Positions 10,850 to 22,656 of a stretch of 64,000 bases of DNA are shown here, in pieces. The first letter of the stretch is position 1. Each line of letters starts with the position of its first letter. The position numbers and the translations under genes are program-made. Under the pieces are notes generated by a model. It had not been told where the DNA came from and searched no databases. It saw only the letters and a list, made by a program, of their open reading frames with translations. Source of the DNA: Typha latifolia (Eukaryota > Streptophyta > Magnoliopsida > Poales > Typhaceae). The stretch covers positions 62,001 through 126,000 of the forward strand of contig CM034109.1 in NCBI GenBank assembly GCA_019914945.1, in the 5' to 3' direction.

Positions 10850-13350
10850 GCACATGCCCAACTCAGTCTGAGCCCGAATTGCCAATGGGTGGCATGGGCT
10901 AGCTCTTTGTCCGCTCAACTCGACCTAGAAGCCCACACTTAACCCAACACTGTCTACCCGCTCGTCCGTCCGCTCGTAAGCCCATAAGTTTGTTGTATAT
11001 TGTTGCTTGTAAGCCTGATAGGTCGTCGACCTAATAGCCCCTAGTTTATTTTTTTATACCTTTCTATTTATAGCAATATTCGTAGAATGATTAATAAAAA
11101 ATAAAATGGACAAAATATAGAAGAGAAGAATGAGGGTTTTCATGGCTGGCCTCCTCTTCTTCTTCATTCCAGAGATCGCCCTCGGCCTCCTCCGTCGCTC
11201 ACCTCCAGTCTCTAGAGATCGTGCACCATCGGTTTGCTCTGGATCATTGCCGGACAGGTCAGGCACTGGACTCGGTTACTACCATATGACATCATCCCAC
11301 GGTGTTTTATTTCAACAAATTTTGCTTATTCTTTCCTTTAGGTATAGGCTCCCTACCATTGGGTTTGATAGAGATTGTACATTGAAGAAAAAGGTTATGC
11401 CATTTTATTTCATTGGGGTTTGATTTGGGCATAGGGTTCCACCATTGGTGTCTTTTCTACTCCTCCCTCTTATGCTTCCCCACCACTACCACCATCTTTA
11501 GCAGAGAAGAGGAGGAGGTGGCGGTGTCGAAAGATGAGGAGGTCGAGGAGGACGAGGAGGGTGCAGAGCATGGAGATCCTCGGGGAGAGCTAGAGGTGTA
11601 GGAGCTAACCCTTGTAGAAGAGCTCTTCGATCGAGCGGAGCTAGGAGAATAGTCACCACCATTAGCTCTCAATCCTCAGCCATCGCCATCGGCCATACCA
11701 TGCCCGACCTAGCCTCTAAAACCCTACCCGTCCTTTAAGCTCAGCCCGACCAACCTGCTCTCTCACAAGCCTACACCTCTATTTATGACTTCCTGTAGGA
11801 GTCCACATAGTCGCTCTCTAAGTGGCATAAAAAATGAGATATGCGATGTCTTCATTTGTGTGAATCACTAACATACCTACCTCTAAACTTAGAGCTTCAA
11901 ATATTGATAGTTGAATTGTGCAAATGTCATAGCACCATCAAGTGATCGCAAATCGCTACAAGACTGGACTCTCCAAAGGAGAAAGATATCTATTGTTAAT
12001 CTCTTTCTTCCTTTGTTCATCTCTCTCTTACTTCTCCAATGAGTGGTCCTACCTTTATTAACAATCCCTATTATTTCTCTCATAACAATGCTCGTGCTTT
12101 TAGCGTCTCTTATATCATTGGACAGGACGAGCTTGACCTATTAGGCCAACCAAGCTTGGTACTCTGTTCACCAGCTAAGGCTAGAAAACTCTAGCTCATT
12201 ATCACCAATAGGCTCATAAGATAGCGAGCTAGGCGGGCTAGGCTTAATTCTTACCTTTGTGGGCATGATGAGCTCGAGTGTAGGTATTGTATAGAAAAGC
12301 ATATCAAAGAGCTCCTCCTCAAGAACCTTAACAATGTCGCCTCTCATCCCTTATCGCCATAGGCTACGCTAATGACAACGCCCTCCACGTCGTGCTTTGT
12401 AGCGGCCACTACTGTGAGTCATCCGAAGTTGTCTTCAACATCGTCAAGAACTTCGTTGATTACTTCAAGAACCCATCGCCTACCTCCTCGAGCCTTTCCT
12501 CTGTCGGAGTAGGGAGGGGTTCACTGATCTTATTAGGCGAGTTGGTCTTAAGAACCTCGACATTGTCGCCTCCCACGCCTTGTCGCCACGGGCTACGCTA
12601 ACGACAACACATTCCACGTCGTGCTCTACAGCCACCACTACTGCAGTCGTCAAACATCGTCTTCAACATCCTTGAGAACTACGTTGATTACCTCAAGAAC
12701 CCATCGCTCGCCTCCCCAAGCCTTTCCTCTACCGAAGCGAGGAGTGGGTTCACCGATCCCCCCTTCCTAGAGGAGTACTCACTCGTCGGCATGATCTCTA
12801 GACCCAGCTTAATGGTTGGGTTGGGTGAGATTTAGAGCGAACCCCTCCAAATTTGTGAGTCTATTTGCTTTAAAAAAACTGAAACCTCATTTGCACCTAA
12901 CACCCTCATTAGCTTACCAACCGTGGCGGACTTTTTCACTGGAAAAGACTTCTTAGACGACGACTTAAGCCCAAGCCCCTTCTTCATCTTGACCGTGAAA
13001 ACGAAGGTGAGCGATCTCTAGAGCGATGGCATAAGCAACCGATTGACTGTGCCGGAGGAGGATGACGACTAGTGTCTATGAAGAATTGGTGGTGAGGCAT
13101 GGAAAGAAGAAAGAGAAAATTTTTCTTCCGTTCTATTAGTTGTTAGTTTATCATTTTAGCCCTTGGCTTCTTTTGATTTTATAGTTTAAGAACTATCTTA
13201 TGGTCGATATATATAGAGAGAAAGAGAGCAATAGGCTATCAGTTGGGCTTTTGGGCCGAACTGGGCCGGGTAGGCAAAGGTTTGGCCGATGCTGCCCATT
13301 GCCAATTCAGGCTCAGGCCCAATTTAGGCTGGCCCAAGCATAGGCAAATT
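10850..13350. mobile_element. Probable DNA-transposon relic with inverted subterminal GGCCC-rich ends
   Basis: The left end (about 10856-10950) contains gagcccgaattgccaatggg and further agcccac-type blocks. The right end (about 13240-13340) contains the inverse, gcccattgccaattcagg followed by ctcaggccca. The two ends align as an imperfect inverted repeat over roughly 90 bp. GGCCC/GGGCC-rich subterminal regions of this kind are common in plant hAT elements, so hAT is my best guess. No transposase motif is visible. Further similar motifs at about 11700-11780 and 12120-12280 suggest nesting. Exact termini and target duplication could not be set. Confidence 0.35.
12310..12760 (+). repeat. Tandem duplication of about 228 bp with coding character
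   Basis: Copy one starts near 12320 with aagaaccttaacaatgtcgc and copy two near 12548 with aagaacctcgacattgtcgc. Both run through a gctacgctaa.gacaac block, a cacgtcgtgct block and a gattac.tcaagaacccatcg block. GC content is higher than the flanks and the frame changes within each copy. Translation gives pieces such as GYANDNALHVVLCSGHYC and VVFNIVKNFVDYFKNPS. I do not recognise the protein. It lies inside the putative transposon relic and could be captured gene sequence. Confidence 0.6.
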
Positions 13351-13527
13351 AGGCTAGATGATCAACTCTATTGGCAGGTCAGCTGGCACAATCTCTCATA
13401 CGTAGAGAGAGAGAGAGACCTAGTACCATAAATAGTTTGGATTCGATATTAAATAATATTAAATATATTTTAAAAAAAAAACTCCAAAGTCACTGTTATG
13501 GTGAGATTGCATAATTTTCGAAAACAG

Positions 13528-13535
13528 AAAAAAAA
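13528..13535 (-). terminator. RNA polymerase III terminator of the tRNA gene
   Basis: A run of eight A residues on the plus strand is an oligo-T tract on the tRNA strand, about 18 bases past the 3' end. Such T runs end Pol III transcription. Confidence 0.7.
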
Positions 13536-13553
13536 CAAAGCCTCTTTTTACTT

Positions 13554-13633
13554 GTCAAGAATGGGATTCGAACCCATGCCCTTTCGGACCAGTACCTGAA
13601 ACTGGCGCCTTAGACCAACTCGGCCATCTTGAC
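13554..13633 (-). tRNA. tRNA-Leu (anticodon CAG)
   Basis: The minus strand folds as an 80-nt class II tRNA. The acceptor ends GTCAAGA and TCTTGAC pair. The D arm contains GGCCGAGTTGGTCTAAGGC, the internal A box. The anticodon stem CCAGT/ACTGG encloses TTCAGGT with anticodon CAG (plus-strand 13596-13598). A short variable arm follows, and the T arm contains GGTTCGAATCC, the B box. No intron is present and no CCA is encoded, as expected for a nuclear gene. A T-run terminator lies just downstream. The gene appears intact. Confidence 0.95.
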
Positions 13634-14116
13634 AGTGTAGAATATTAACCTTTTGTTCTGATTTCAGAAAGATTTTGCAGTATTTTCTTATGATGACCTC
13701 TTTTAGAGAGTACTAATCCACATTAAATTCTCTATTCCGTTCCTAAACCAATCCTCTATAATTTGATTAAGTATGATAGGACAAAATAATAGTCCAACCA
13801 ATAAAATTTTAATGTTTCGATTGATAATACAAAGCCTTTGTGCAATTAAAATTAATCCTAAATTTTTAGATTAGAGAACGAGATAAAATGAAGTAAATGT
13901 AAATGCTCTCATACTGTATTATTTTTCTTTTGCTTTTCTTGTTTGCTACTATCATCCTAGTTGGCATCCTTTTTCCTTTTCTTTCCTTTTTTTGGGTTAT
14001 GGATGGAGATTAGGTGATAGACGGAGTTAAAAAGTTTCTCTTCTCGTAGTATCCGCCGTTCGTTTAGATCCCAACTACGACCCCCCGGCAACCCCTTCCC
14101 CCTTCCCTCTCGGCGG

Positions 14117-14135
14117 CTAGGGTTAGGGTTAGGGT
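14117..14135. promoter_or_regulatory. Telo-box-like tandem in the casein kinase 2 beta leader/promoter
   Basis: A ctagggttagggttagggt block contains two and a half telomere-type AGGGTTT-like units, about 155 bp before the ATG at 14290. Telo boxes (AAACCCTAA and its complement) near plant start sites are typical of translation-related and housekeeping promoters. The function here is inferred from position. Confidence 0.5.
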
Positions 14136-14289
14136 CCGGAGGGGGCTCTGAACTGGATGGCTCTATCGGCGTGCCCTCTTCCCCTGGCTTCTCTCTCATA
14201 TCCTTCGTCGTCCTGACCGGGCGAGGTCAGGTTCCTTTCCTACTTATAGTTCTATACCAGTGGAGGAGTCGATAGCAATACCCGAGAGA

Positions 14290-17200
14290 ATGGAGATGTT
14301 GAAGCCCAGTTCCGCTTCCCGCGGTGGCGCGACGAGATCCAACATTAACCCTAGCTATAGCGCGGCCTCTGCTGAGCCTCTCAAGGCATCTTCCAGAGTT
14401 CCTTCGTCAGTAGCTACTGGTAAGAAGCAAGGGACTGCTGCCTCGGCATCGGCGTTACAGAAGAGCAAGGATGCCAAGCCTCCTCCAGGTGAAACCCTTG
14501 TCTATATCACTATGAATCTCCGAAGCCCGCTTAATAAATAGTGCTACTAGTGGTTGATTATGCTGGAACTCATTTCTTCTCGTCCAGCTCACTGTTCTGT
14601 TTTAACATTTTTGACGTCAATAGAGAACTTTAATCCCAGTGTGATTCAGTAAAAGTTCCTTGGATGGAAATACACAAAAGGCCAAGAATTGTCGAGATAG
14701 TTGCAGATGAGTTTAGATGTATGATATGAATACTATAGGAAATTTGACTTCTTACTAGCATGCAATTTTATGTTGAAAAGAATACTTTTGTAGTTATCAA
14801 CTGATTTAGTTGCATCTGAAGTAGTTCGGTGTACTGTTGTCTTAGATTTTCTTTTTCCTTTTCTTGCTGATCCCTTCAAATCTATGCATTTCAAAGAATA
14901 CTTTTTCCTTTTCTTGAAGTGCTCTGATATTATGTATTCGCTCTAATTTTACTTGTGCGTCTGTGTAGAAATATCTGATACAGGAAGCGAGGAAACAGAT
15001 CTTAGCACTTCAGAGGAAGATGATTCCTCATGGATTACTTGGTTCTGTGGCTTGCGAGGAAATGAGCTCCTTTGTGAAGTCGACGAGGACTACATACAAG
15101 ATGAGTTCAATTTATGTGGACTTCAAGGTCAAGTTGCCTGTTATGATTATGCATTGGACATGATTTTGGACAACGACTCATTGAGTGGTACACTGATTTA
15201 TATCCTTGCTCTTTGCTTGAATTCTTTTTTCACTGAGAAAATTTTGCTCTTAAAATATTTCCCGTATATGTGATATAATTATCACCTTCCATTTTATGTC
15301 TCATTTGTTCAATCATAAGTTTATAAGTTTTGAATAATAACTATGTTTGTTATTAAGTTTTGTGAAGTACCCTTGTCAGTGATGATTCTCTGAACTCAGT
15401 TGTTTTTTACACTTGTTATATTGTCCAACTTGTACCTTTAAACATGCATTCTTTTCTAGGTGAGATCGGTGAAGAGCATAGTGAGATTGAATCTGCGGCA
15501 GAATTACTATATGGCCTTATACATGCCCGTTATATCTTAACCAGCAAGGGTCTCAATGCCATGGTAAATAATTCTGTCAAAAGTCAAAATGTTATCTTAT
15601 CATATGAATTGTCTATAGTTTTTTTACCTTTATATTCTGTTTCCATAATTTTCTTTTAAGCATGAAAAGTACAAGAGAGCAGATTTTGGTCGCTGCCCTC
15701 GAGTTTTTTGTGGGGGACAACCATGCTTGCCAGTGGGTACATCAGATATTCCCCGTAATGGCTCAGTAAAGATCTATTGCCCAAAATGTGAGGATCTTTA
15801 CTTCCCAAGATGCAAGTACCAGAGCAGTATCCTTCTATACAGTGCTGAACATATTTAATCTGTTATTCCGTAGGGTAAATCAGCTGTTATATCCTTCAAA
15901 TGTTAATCCATTTTATCTGTGGATTTACATGCTAACTTTCTCATTAATGAGATCGTCAGTTAGTTAATTTCTTTCATTGTAAAATGCATGATGGTAAATT
16001 TAATTTTTTATGATCAGGCAACAAATTCTCATGGACAGGTATAACTATTAGTATCTATTGACAAGGTCGTATTTGATACTAAGACTCCTTTCTAGTATTA
16101 TTAGTATTTAATGATGGAGTTGTGAGGCTAGTTAGAAATGTGGAAGTGTGAAAATTTTAGGCTGTCTTCATAAGCTCATTGCATAGATAAATCTTGCCCT
16201 CATCTAGTTATTTTTTAATTCATAAAATGATAATTTCACTTAGACCATTCGAATTATTGCTCATTTTACGTATATTCTCTAAACTTTTTCTTTGGTACAT
16301 ATAGACTTCCTAAGCTATTGGAAATCTCTAAAATCGTTCTTCTGTTAGTTTTTCTATTATATTTTACATTCATAAATTGTCACGTGACTCACACATGATT
16401 ATATTTTTTACCTTTGTGCCCTTATTTTCTTGGGGGCTAGAAAAAAAAAAGAGGAATGTTAACGTAGAGAGGTATTTTTGTCTTTTCATCTTTTTCGTAG
16501 ATACTAATGGGTTAAATTTTCAACAGTTTAGAGAGTATCTGTACTAAAAAAAGTTCAGGGGATGTATGTGAAAATTGACATTAGTTTAGAATGTCTAAGT
16601 AAAATTATTCTATTCGTTAATTGCAAAATCTCATTTCAGATATAAAATTTAGTATTATCTAATTAATTTAATTACAAGAAACTCACCAGAGTTCTTTATG
16701 GTATTTAAAATATGACCTTTAATATTGTGAGCCAAGGAGCCACTTTAGTGCAGGAGCAGCAATTTTATTCCAGCATAATGAGTTTGTGCTGATCAAGTAC
16801 ATGATCAAGCCATTACTTCAGTTAGAGGTGCTGGAGGTACCTGCCTAGCGTTTAGCTAAGCTCACATGTTTGAGACATTTATGTGTCTCATATATAGGAA
16901 ATTTTGCTATTTATTTCACTCATATTTATGTGCCTTTTGCACTCTTATATTCAGCCTTGGTTAAGCTTGATTTTAGTAGCTCTGGGACAACTGATTAGTT
17001 GTTTCTTAGTTTATGGTAGACAGTATCTCAGTTCTATCCATCGCATATCAAAAAATTGGATGGAGGTCTCTCCTAAATTGTGCATGTCGCATTGGTTCAA
17101 GAAAACAAAAATCAGGTCTCTTTTCTTCTTTGCTTTCCCAGCCCTCCCATTAACTGATTGATTGAAAGACATTGTTCTAAAATTATGAGCCAGGCCAGAA

Positions 17201-20200
17201 TTTTCTTTCTTTTTCTTCTTTGGTTTGGGACTTTTATATTCTAGCTTGATTAGGCTTGAATTTAGATGCTCTAAGACAATTATCAGTGGTTGGTAGGTTT
17301 TTTATGATAATTGAGTCTCTTTTTATCTATCTAAATTAGGAATTTTGATATTCCTAAGGAGTTCTATCCATCACTTATCAAAAAATTGGATGGAGGTCTC
17401 TCCTAAATATTGTATGTATGATTTATTGTTTCAAGAAACAAAGTATCAGGACCCTTTTCTTCTCTGTGGTCCCTATCCTCCATCGATCCATTGATGTAAA
17501 GACAAACTGTCCTAAAATTGTCCAAAAGCTACAAGGAGTCTAGAATTTTCTCTCTTTTCATCTTATTTCTATTTTCTCCCTTTTCTTCTTCATTTTCAAT
17601 CTACTTACTATTAACCTAATTTTGAAAACCTTTAGTTTCCAAGGTCCTATAATATTTAGGGCTCCAAAAGGTAGAAACACTGTTGATGATATTTGATTAC
17701 AGTAAATATGTCCTTTTCTAATCTTTGACTAGAACCCCAAAATCAACAATTTTGCCTATATCATCCTTCACCCTTCCCACATGAAATTCCTTCATCCATT
17801 CCACATGAATCCTAACAAACTTGAAATGTGGAGACCTTAAATACTGAGCCCAGATAATTCTTCTGTGTTCTTAGAAAATTTCAGATTCATGAAAAGAAAA
17901 TCTTTCTTTTGTTCTCGAGATTAGGATGGTCATTGCTGCATAACAAAGGACTATATGAATTTCTCTATGTATTTTAAGGATGAAAGTCCTGCTTGTTCAT
18001 TCCATTTCTTTTGCAAGCTATGTTGGTGTTTGGAGACACATTATACAGCAATTACTAAATTGTAGCTTGTTCCATGAAAATATCACCTTGTCCTTTTGGG
18101 TCCATAGCCTATCACAGAAGCTGGATCAAGTGACAGATGCTTTTTTCCTTGGAGAAACTGATGGCTTAATAGTTTCACTTCAGCATTTGAACGTTGAACC
18201 TGCTTACAGGTATACATTCTTTTCTCTGGTTGTTTGCAGAAAATTGACCTCTATTTGGATGCTCTTTTTACTCTTTTGCCTCTTCTAAACATCCCCTAAC
18301 AATAAAGAAGTTCCTTGCTCGAGTGGCTTAAGTCTCGTGGCTTAAGTCTCGTGGCTTACTTGACTAGGGAAATGGAAGGTATGTTTTGTGAAATTTTACA
18401 AAAATCATATCCCTTGCTTTGCTAGTCTTCTATCCATAGTTATCAGAATTGAATTGAATATTGACTGAGATAGAAGTCAAGTCACTGTGTTATTGATTTA
18501 ACCGGTGGTGCATCGTTGGTTCACTCGGTCGGATTGTTGTATAATCCTTTGTCTTCTATTGTTTTTCATATCACACAGCAACATATTGATCAATTTCTAA
18601 ATAGTAGCACAACAATATTCTATTAACTAAATATCTTCAACACATAAATACAGTTTATTAGCAAGAAATATAAATTAAATAAAATTATAGAAGGCAATCC
18701 ATTTACTAATTTAAGAATCACAAAAAATTTAAAAGAGAAATATGTCATTAACGAGACATTTCCATTTAATAATTTAGGACAATTATTTTTTCGAGAAAGA
18801 ATAGAATGACTAAAAAGTAAGGATAATTAGGTAACTTTGCAAAAGATACTCAGCTAGTCGCCAAACTTGCTAGTTCAACTACTGGGTTGGCCAGTTTAAT
18901 CCCTTAGTTACTTATTCGGTCTGATAATAAAATTGAACCGATTTAGTGGTTGATTTATCAATTTCTACCCTATCCAATCCGATTCTGATAACTATGCTTT
19001 TATCAACTTAAGATTCATCTTCTTTCTTTCTTTTTCTGTTTTGTTTTTTTGGTGCACTGGTCTAGTCATCAGATCTCTATTGAAGACTGAGACTTTTCAT
19101 CAACCTATGCATAAGATATTTTCTATGCTATTTTAAAGACTCTTATAATCACTTGACATAAATCTAAGTTGCCCCCCACGCCCCCAGTTGTGTGAAATTT
19201 TGAGTTAAGACAAGGTTTAGAAGTGAAAGGAATGTTGTTGAGGAGACACCTCAATAGTGGTAGGAAGAAAGAATGATTCCTATGTTACTCTTAAGTTCAC
19301 TTTTTTAGTTCTATTTATTCAACCTTTGCAGAGATTACTTTTTCCACTTTGTTAGGTATCAACTCTTTCACTAATAAGACTTACTTTTTAGCATCTTCAA
19401 TATTCACTTTCAGAGCCTGTTTTATTTAATAAAAGTATGAATCTAACTAGATTTTGATGACAATTCAATAGTAATGATAGTATAAAATTCTGAATGCAAA
19501 GGGAATGGATGTGTACATCTTATGATGCTCCATTTTCTCACTATCCATATAAGTTACAAGGATTTTCAATCCTATAGTTCAGTTGAATTGGAAGTTTCTC
19601 TGATTTGACTGCAATGATAAAAAAAGGTAACATGTTTTGCCTGTGTTAGTCCCTAGTGGGGTGTCAGTTTGGTAATTGTTCAGGTTTTCCATGAAGTATC
19701 TCAGTGCATTGTCGTATGTAATCGGGTACCTCATGTTTGCTCCTATTACTATCTTTGGAGCACACCCTGGATTGCATCTGGCTATTCTCTCTCTTGGGTA
19801 TGGAAATGTTTCTCTTGCAATATTAAATTTAGCGTAGGTTATGTGGAACTATTATTGCTTTATAAAAAGTATGTGAGGCGAAACATTTCTTAAAATGTTT
19901 GTCCTCCTTAAAAGTCGAGCATAGTATATTTTGAACAATTGCTATATGGCTGCTTCTTTTTCTCCTTTCTGACTGACTCTAAGAACTTCATAATGAGCTT
20001 TGCTACATTTACTCCATATGGTTGCTAACATCTAAATTTATCAGTTCTCACTCTTGATGTCACTCAATTCTTGGCTACATTTTAGAGGTTGCCAATTTTT
20101 ATACATACTGATATACTTTCTCAAAACATATCGTTGTATTATAATTCCTTGATTATTCGTCAGATATGGATGGTTCGTACATTGGCACCACATTCCCACA

Positions 20201-20300
20201 CCTGTATTTGATGACATATCCTACTGCCAAACCTGCAAAGGCAGTCCAGAAATATGTGCCTCGGGTTTTTGGATTCAAGTTGCACAAGGATTCTACATAA
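14290..20300 (+). CDS. CKB: Casein kinase 2 regulatory subunit beta
   Basis: This gene has five coding exons: 14290-14488, 14969-15187, 15460-15563, 15661-15826 and 20164-20300. Together they give 274 residues with consistent phases and GT-AG borders. The start is the ATG at 14290; an open frame reaches slightly further back but without an ATG. Residues 1-66 form a Ser-rich variable N-terminus. Then come the acidic [19 protein letters not shown] block and [16 protein letters not shown]. Next is the [16 protein letters not shown] helix region. The zinc site carries four cysteines in [15 protein letters not shown] and [11 protein letters not shown] and drives beta-beta dimerisation. The protein ends [18 protein letters not shown]...FGFKLHK. 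It stabilises the CK2 alpha kinase and steers substrate choice in nucleus and cytosol. The last intron is 4.3 kb. The N-terminus lacks the usual long Arabidopsis-type start with its RKR-like stretch, but total length is near normal. Confidence 0.93.
15827..20163 (+). other. Long last intron of the casein kinase 2 beta gene
   Basis: This 4.3 kb intron is expanded by repeat-like DNA. It holds a diverged tandem duplication at about 16950-17520 and 14-bp direct repeats (gtggcttaagtctc) near 18323-18350. It also has a coding-like stretch at about 18107-18209, with [19 protein letters not shown] followed by a GT, that I cannot identify. No intact gene was seen. Confidence 0.6.
16950..17520. repeat. 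Diverged tandem duplication inside the casein kinase 2 beta intron
   Basis: Copy one (about 16950-17185) and copy two (about 17228-17520) share ttatattc.agc.t, a gcttgattt/aatttagtag/atgctct block, and gttctatccatc.c.tatcaaaaaattggatggaggtctctcctaaat. A final shared block is caagaaa.aaa.atcagg. Copy two has insertions relative to copy one. Both lie between exons 4 and 5. Confidence 0.75.
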
Positions 20301-22656
20301 TCATTGATTTGTGTACTATTATTAAGTGACAATATTGATTACCCTGGCAATGGCATGGTAACCAATAATACCCTTACCCCTGGATGGCATTTTGACTGCT
20401 GACCTGGTAAGGTGATAATTATGGTGTAAACAAACAGGGGATTGTTCTGTAAAAGGATTGTTGATTAAGGGGAAGCCCATCTCTGCAAGCTCACGGCACG
20501 ACGAAACACTACATCAAAAAGTTTATTTTTTGGCTGGCTTACTATTATGTGATTGAGATGTACTCTGTTGCCGCACGACCGTTTTATGTATCAATTAAAT
20601 TACTGTTTGAGAACTAACTTTCACCTGTAACATTTCCATCTTTGGAGAAATATAATGTAATATCAAGCGTGACCTGTCATGTCATTCCTGATCTTGCTGA
20701 ACTTAACCTATCCGGAGATTCAGAAGCCAGGAAGATGGTATTTATATCCTGATTTTGTTCGATGAACTGCTTTGTATCCTTTTGTTTTCGTTTTTTTTGT
20801 GTGGCATTAGGTCGATATTCCTCCATCAAACACACTTATACCTTTGCAATTATCTGTACTCTCTAATTTTAATTTTTAATTCGTGGCACCTCGCAGAAAA
20901 ATTATCCCTACCTGGTATCACCGGTTGGAAACAAAATATCACATCTCAATGTAATGAAAAATAAAATTCTGGAAAAAGACGGCATCTATTAGGGGTAACA
21001 ATTAAAAAAAAAATTATTTAACTAGTACAATTATGTTTTATTTGTTGTTGTGACTACCGGTTTATGTTTGATCATATAACTAAGTAGAGAAAAATACATA
21101 AAAAATAGTGAATAATGAAACATATATTTTCAAGAACATCGACAATAATTAATAACACAAAACTATCAGAAAATAAACTCCACTAGAGACAATTTAATAT
21201 GTTGGTGAAATTTACGGACATGAGGATATCATACCTTGTTGCTATTAATAAAATTATATATTAAAATATTAAATATATTTTTTAAATTTATGTGACCCAC
21301 TCCCACCCAAAATGCTGCCCCACCAATTTCTTTTGTGATTGATGGAGTAGTGGTGCAGGAAATTGGCTCGACCCAATAAAGCGAATAAAAGGGTCTCCTG
21401 TAGTCCTGTTTGTATGTACGTGTGTTTTGGTTGGGTTTCACCGGTTCACAAGCGTCAAGGCCATCTACCACTATATTCTTATCCCTTAATTTTTCTCTTT
21501 TCCCCTTTTATCTGCAGTGAGGAGAGGTTGAGATTTGAGAACTGAAGGTGGAAGGCACGATGTGTCCTCATTGCTCCTCGACCATTCTGAATATGACACG
21601 AGTGGCCTGAAGCATGTCACATTTCTTGAAGCGTAAAAGTCTAAGCACTTGATTAAGAAATTCGTACTTTGCAGGCCATGGCACAAAAGCCTAGTGTCTT
21701 CTCTCTAACGCCATTGGCCATCGACTGCGAAATCGTCTTCACCGATTCAATACAGGTCAAACATGAGTCACAATATATATTTGGAGAAAAGTTGATGCAT
21801 GTAAAGGCTAATGCAACATTTATAATGAGACCGCATCCTTCGCAATTATACACTAACTTCGGTGACATGTTAATTAATTTAAAAAAAAATTTTAAAAAAA
21901 AGAACGTCCGAGGTGCAGGTTTACTACTACGACGTACTAAATTGTCCCCGTCTCACAAATTCATGTCTGCGTCACATTTACTGTCGGACTCCATAGTCCA
22001 TAGGAGGAGTTACCATCCATCCCGAATCCCAATCCTTGTTAAGACTGTTGGTAGGAGTAGCAGTAGGTGAATGGGATCTAGATTTAGTAACGTCTGGTTC
22101 AAATCATTTCAAATTAGGTCCAGAGTCCGGACGGGATAGTAAATAGTAGGTAACGAGTCAATAATAAAGGTATTAAAGAGAGGTGCTTATTTAATTTTAT
22201 TTTGGACGAAAGTTTGTAGACAAAAGAGGTGCTATTTTTATTGTCATTCCTGAGTCACAATAATAAATATACGATCATTGCTCTGCCGATTGTAACAGCA
22301 TCCAGTGAAATAGAATCACCAAAAGCAATATGATAATATGCGAGGGCGAGCTATAAAAATGAAAGAGGGTGAGTGGCGGAGGAGCTACGGAAGGGGAGAC
22401 GGACCCTTCTGCTTCTTTAGGCTTTCGGTGCATTCCCTCCTATTCGATTGCGTTTAGGGACCAAAACCTTCCTTTTTTATTTTTATTTTTTATTTTAGGG
22501 TTTTATTGCTTACCTCATATAAATCCATTTCATTTCTTTCTCTTTCTCTCGCTCTCGCTCTCGCTCTCGCTCTCTCTTCCCTCGCCAAATGCGTCGGCCC
22601 ATCCCTTGATCTTGATCTTGTGATTCGGGCTGTTACGCGGATCTCGGCAGAGGAGA
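20301..22656. other. Intergenic between casein kinase 2 beta and the acetyltransferase-like gene
   Basis: The first few hundred bases are probably the 3' untranslated region of CK2 beta; an AATAAA lies at 20960-20965. The rest is AT-rich, with short frames such as 21669-22070 that I judge non-coding. The last 300 bases are the promoter and leader of the next gene, including a tctcgc-type CT repeat at about 22543-22575. Confidence 0.5.

Noticed and set aside
13957..14199. Minus-strand frame upstream of casein kinase 2 beta
   Set aside because: It covers the promoter and leader of a clear plus-strand gene and has a Pro-rich, low-complexity translation.
14260..14289. Upstream extension of the casein kinase 2 beta frame
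   Set aside because: It begins at a GTG, not an ATG. The first in-frame ATG is at 14290, which also gives a normal protein length.
21669..22070. Plus-strand open frame of 133 codons starting MAQKPSVFSLTP
   Set aside because: No recognised domain, codon use like the AT-rich flanks, and an A-run in the middle. I could not support it as a gene.
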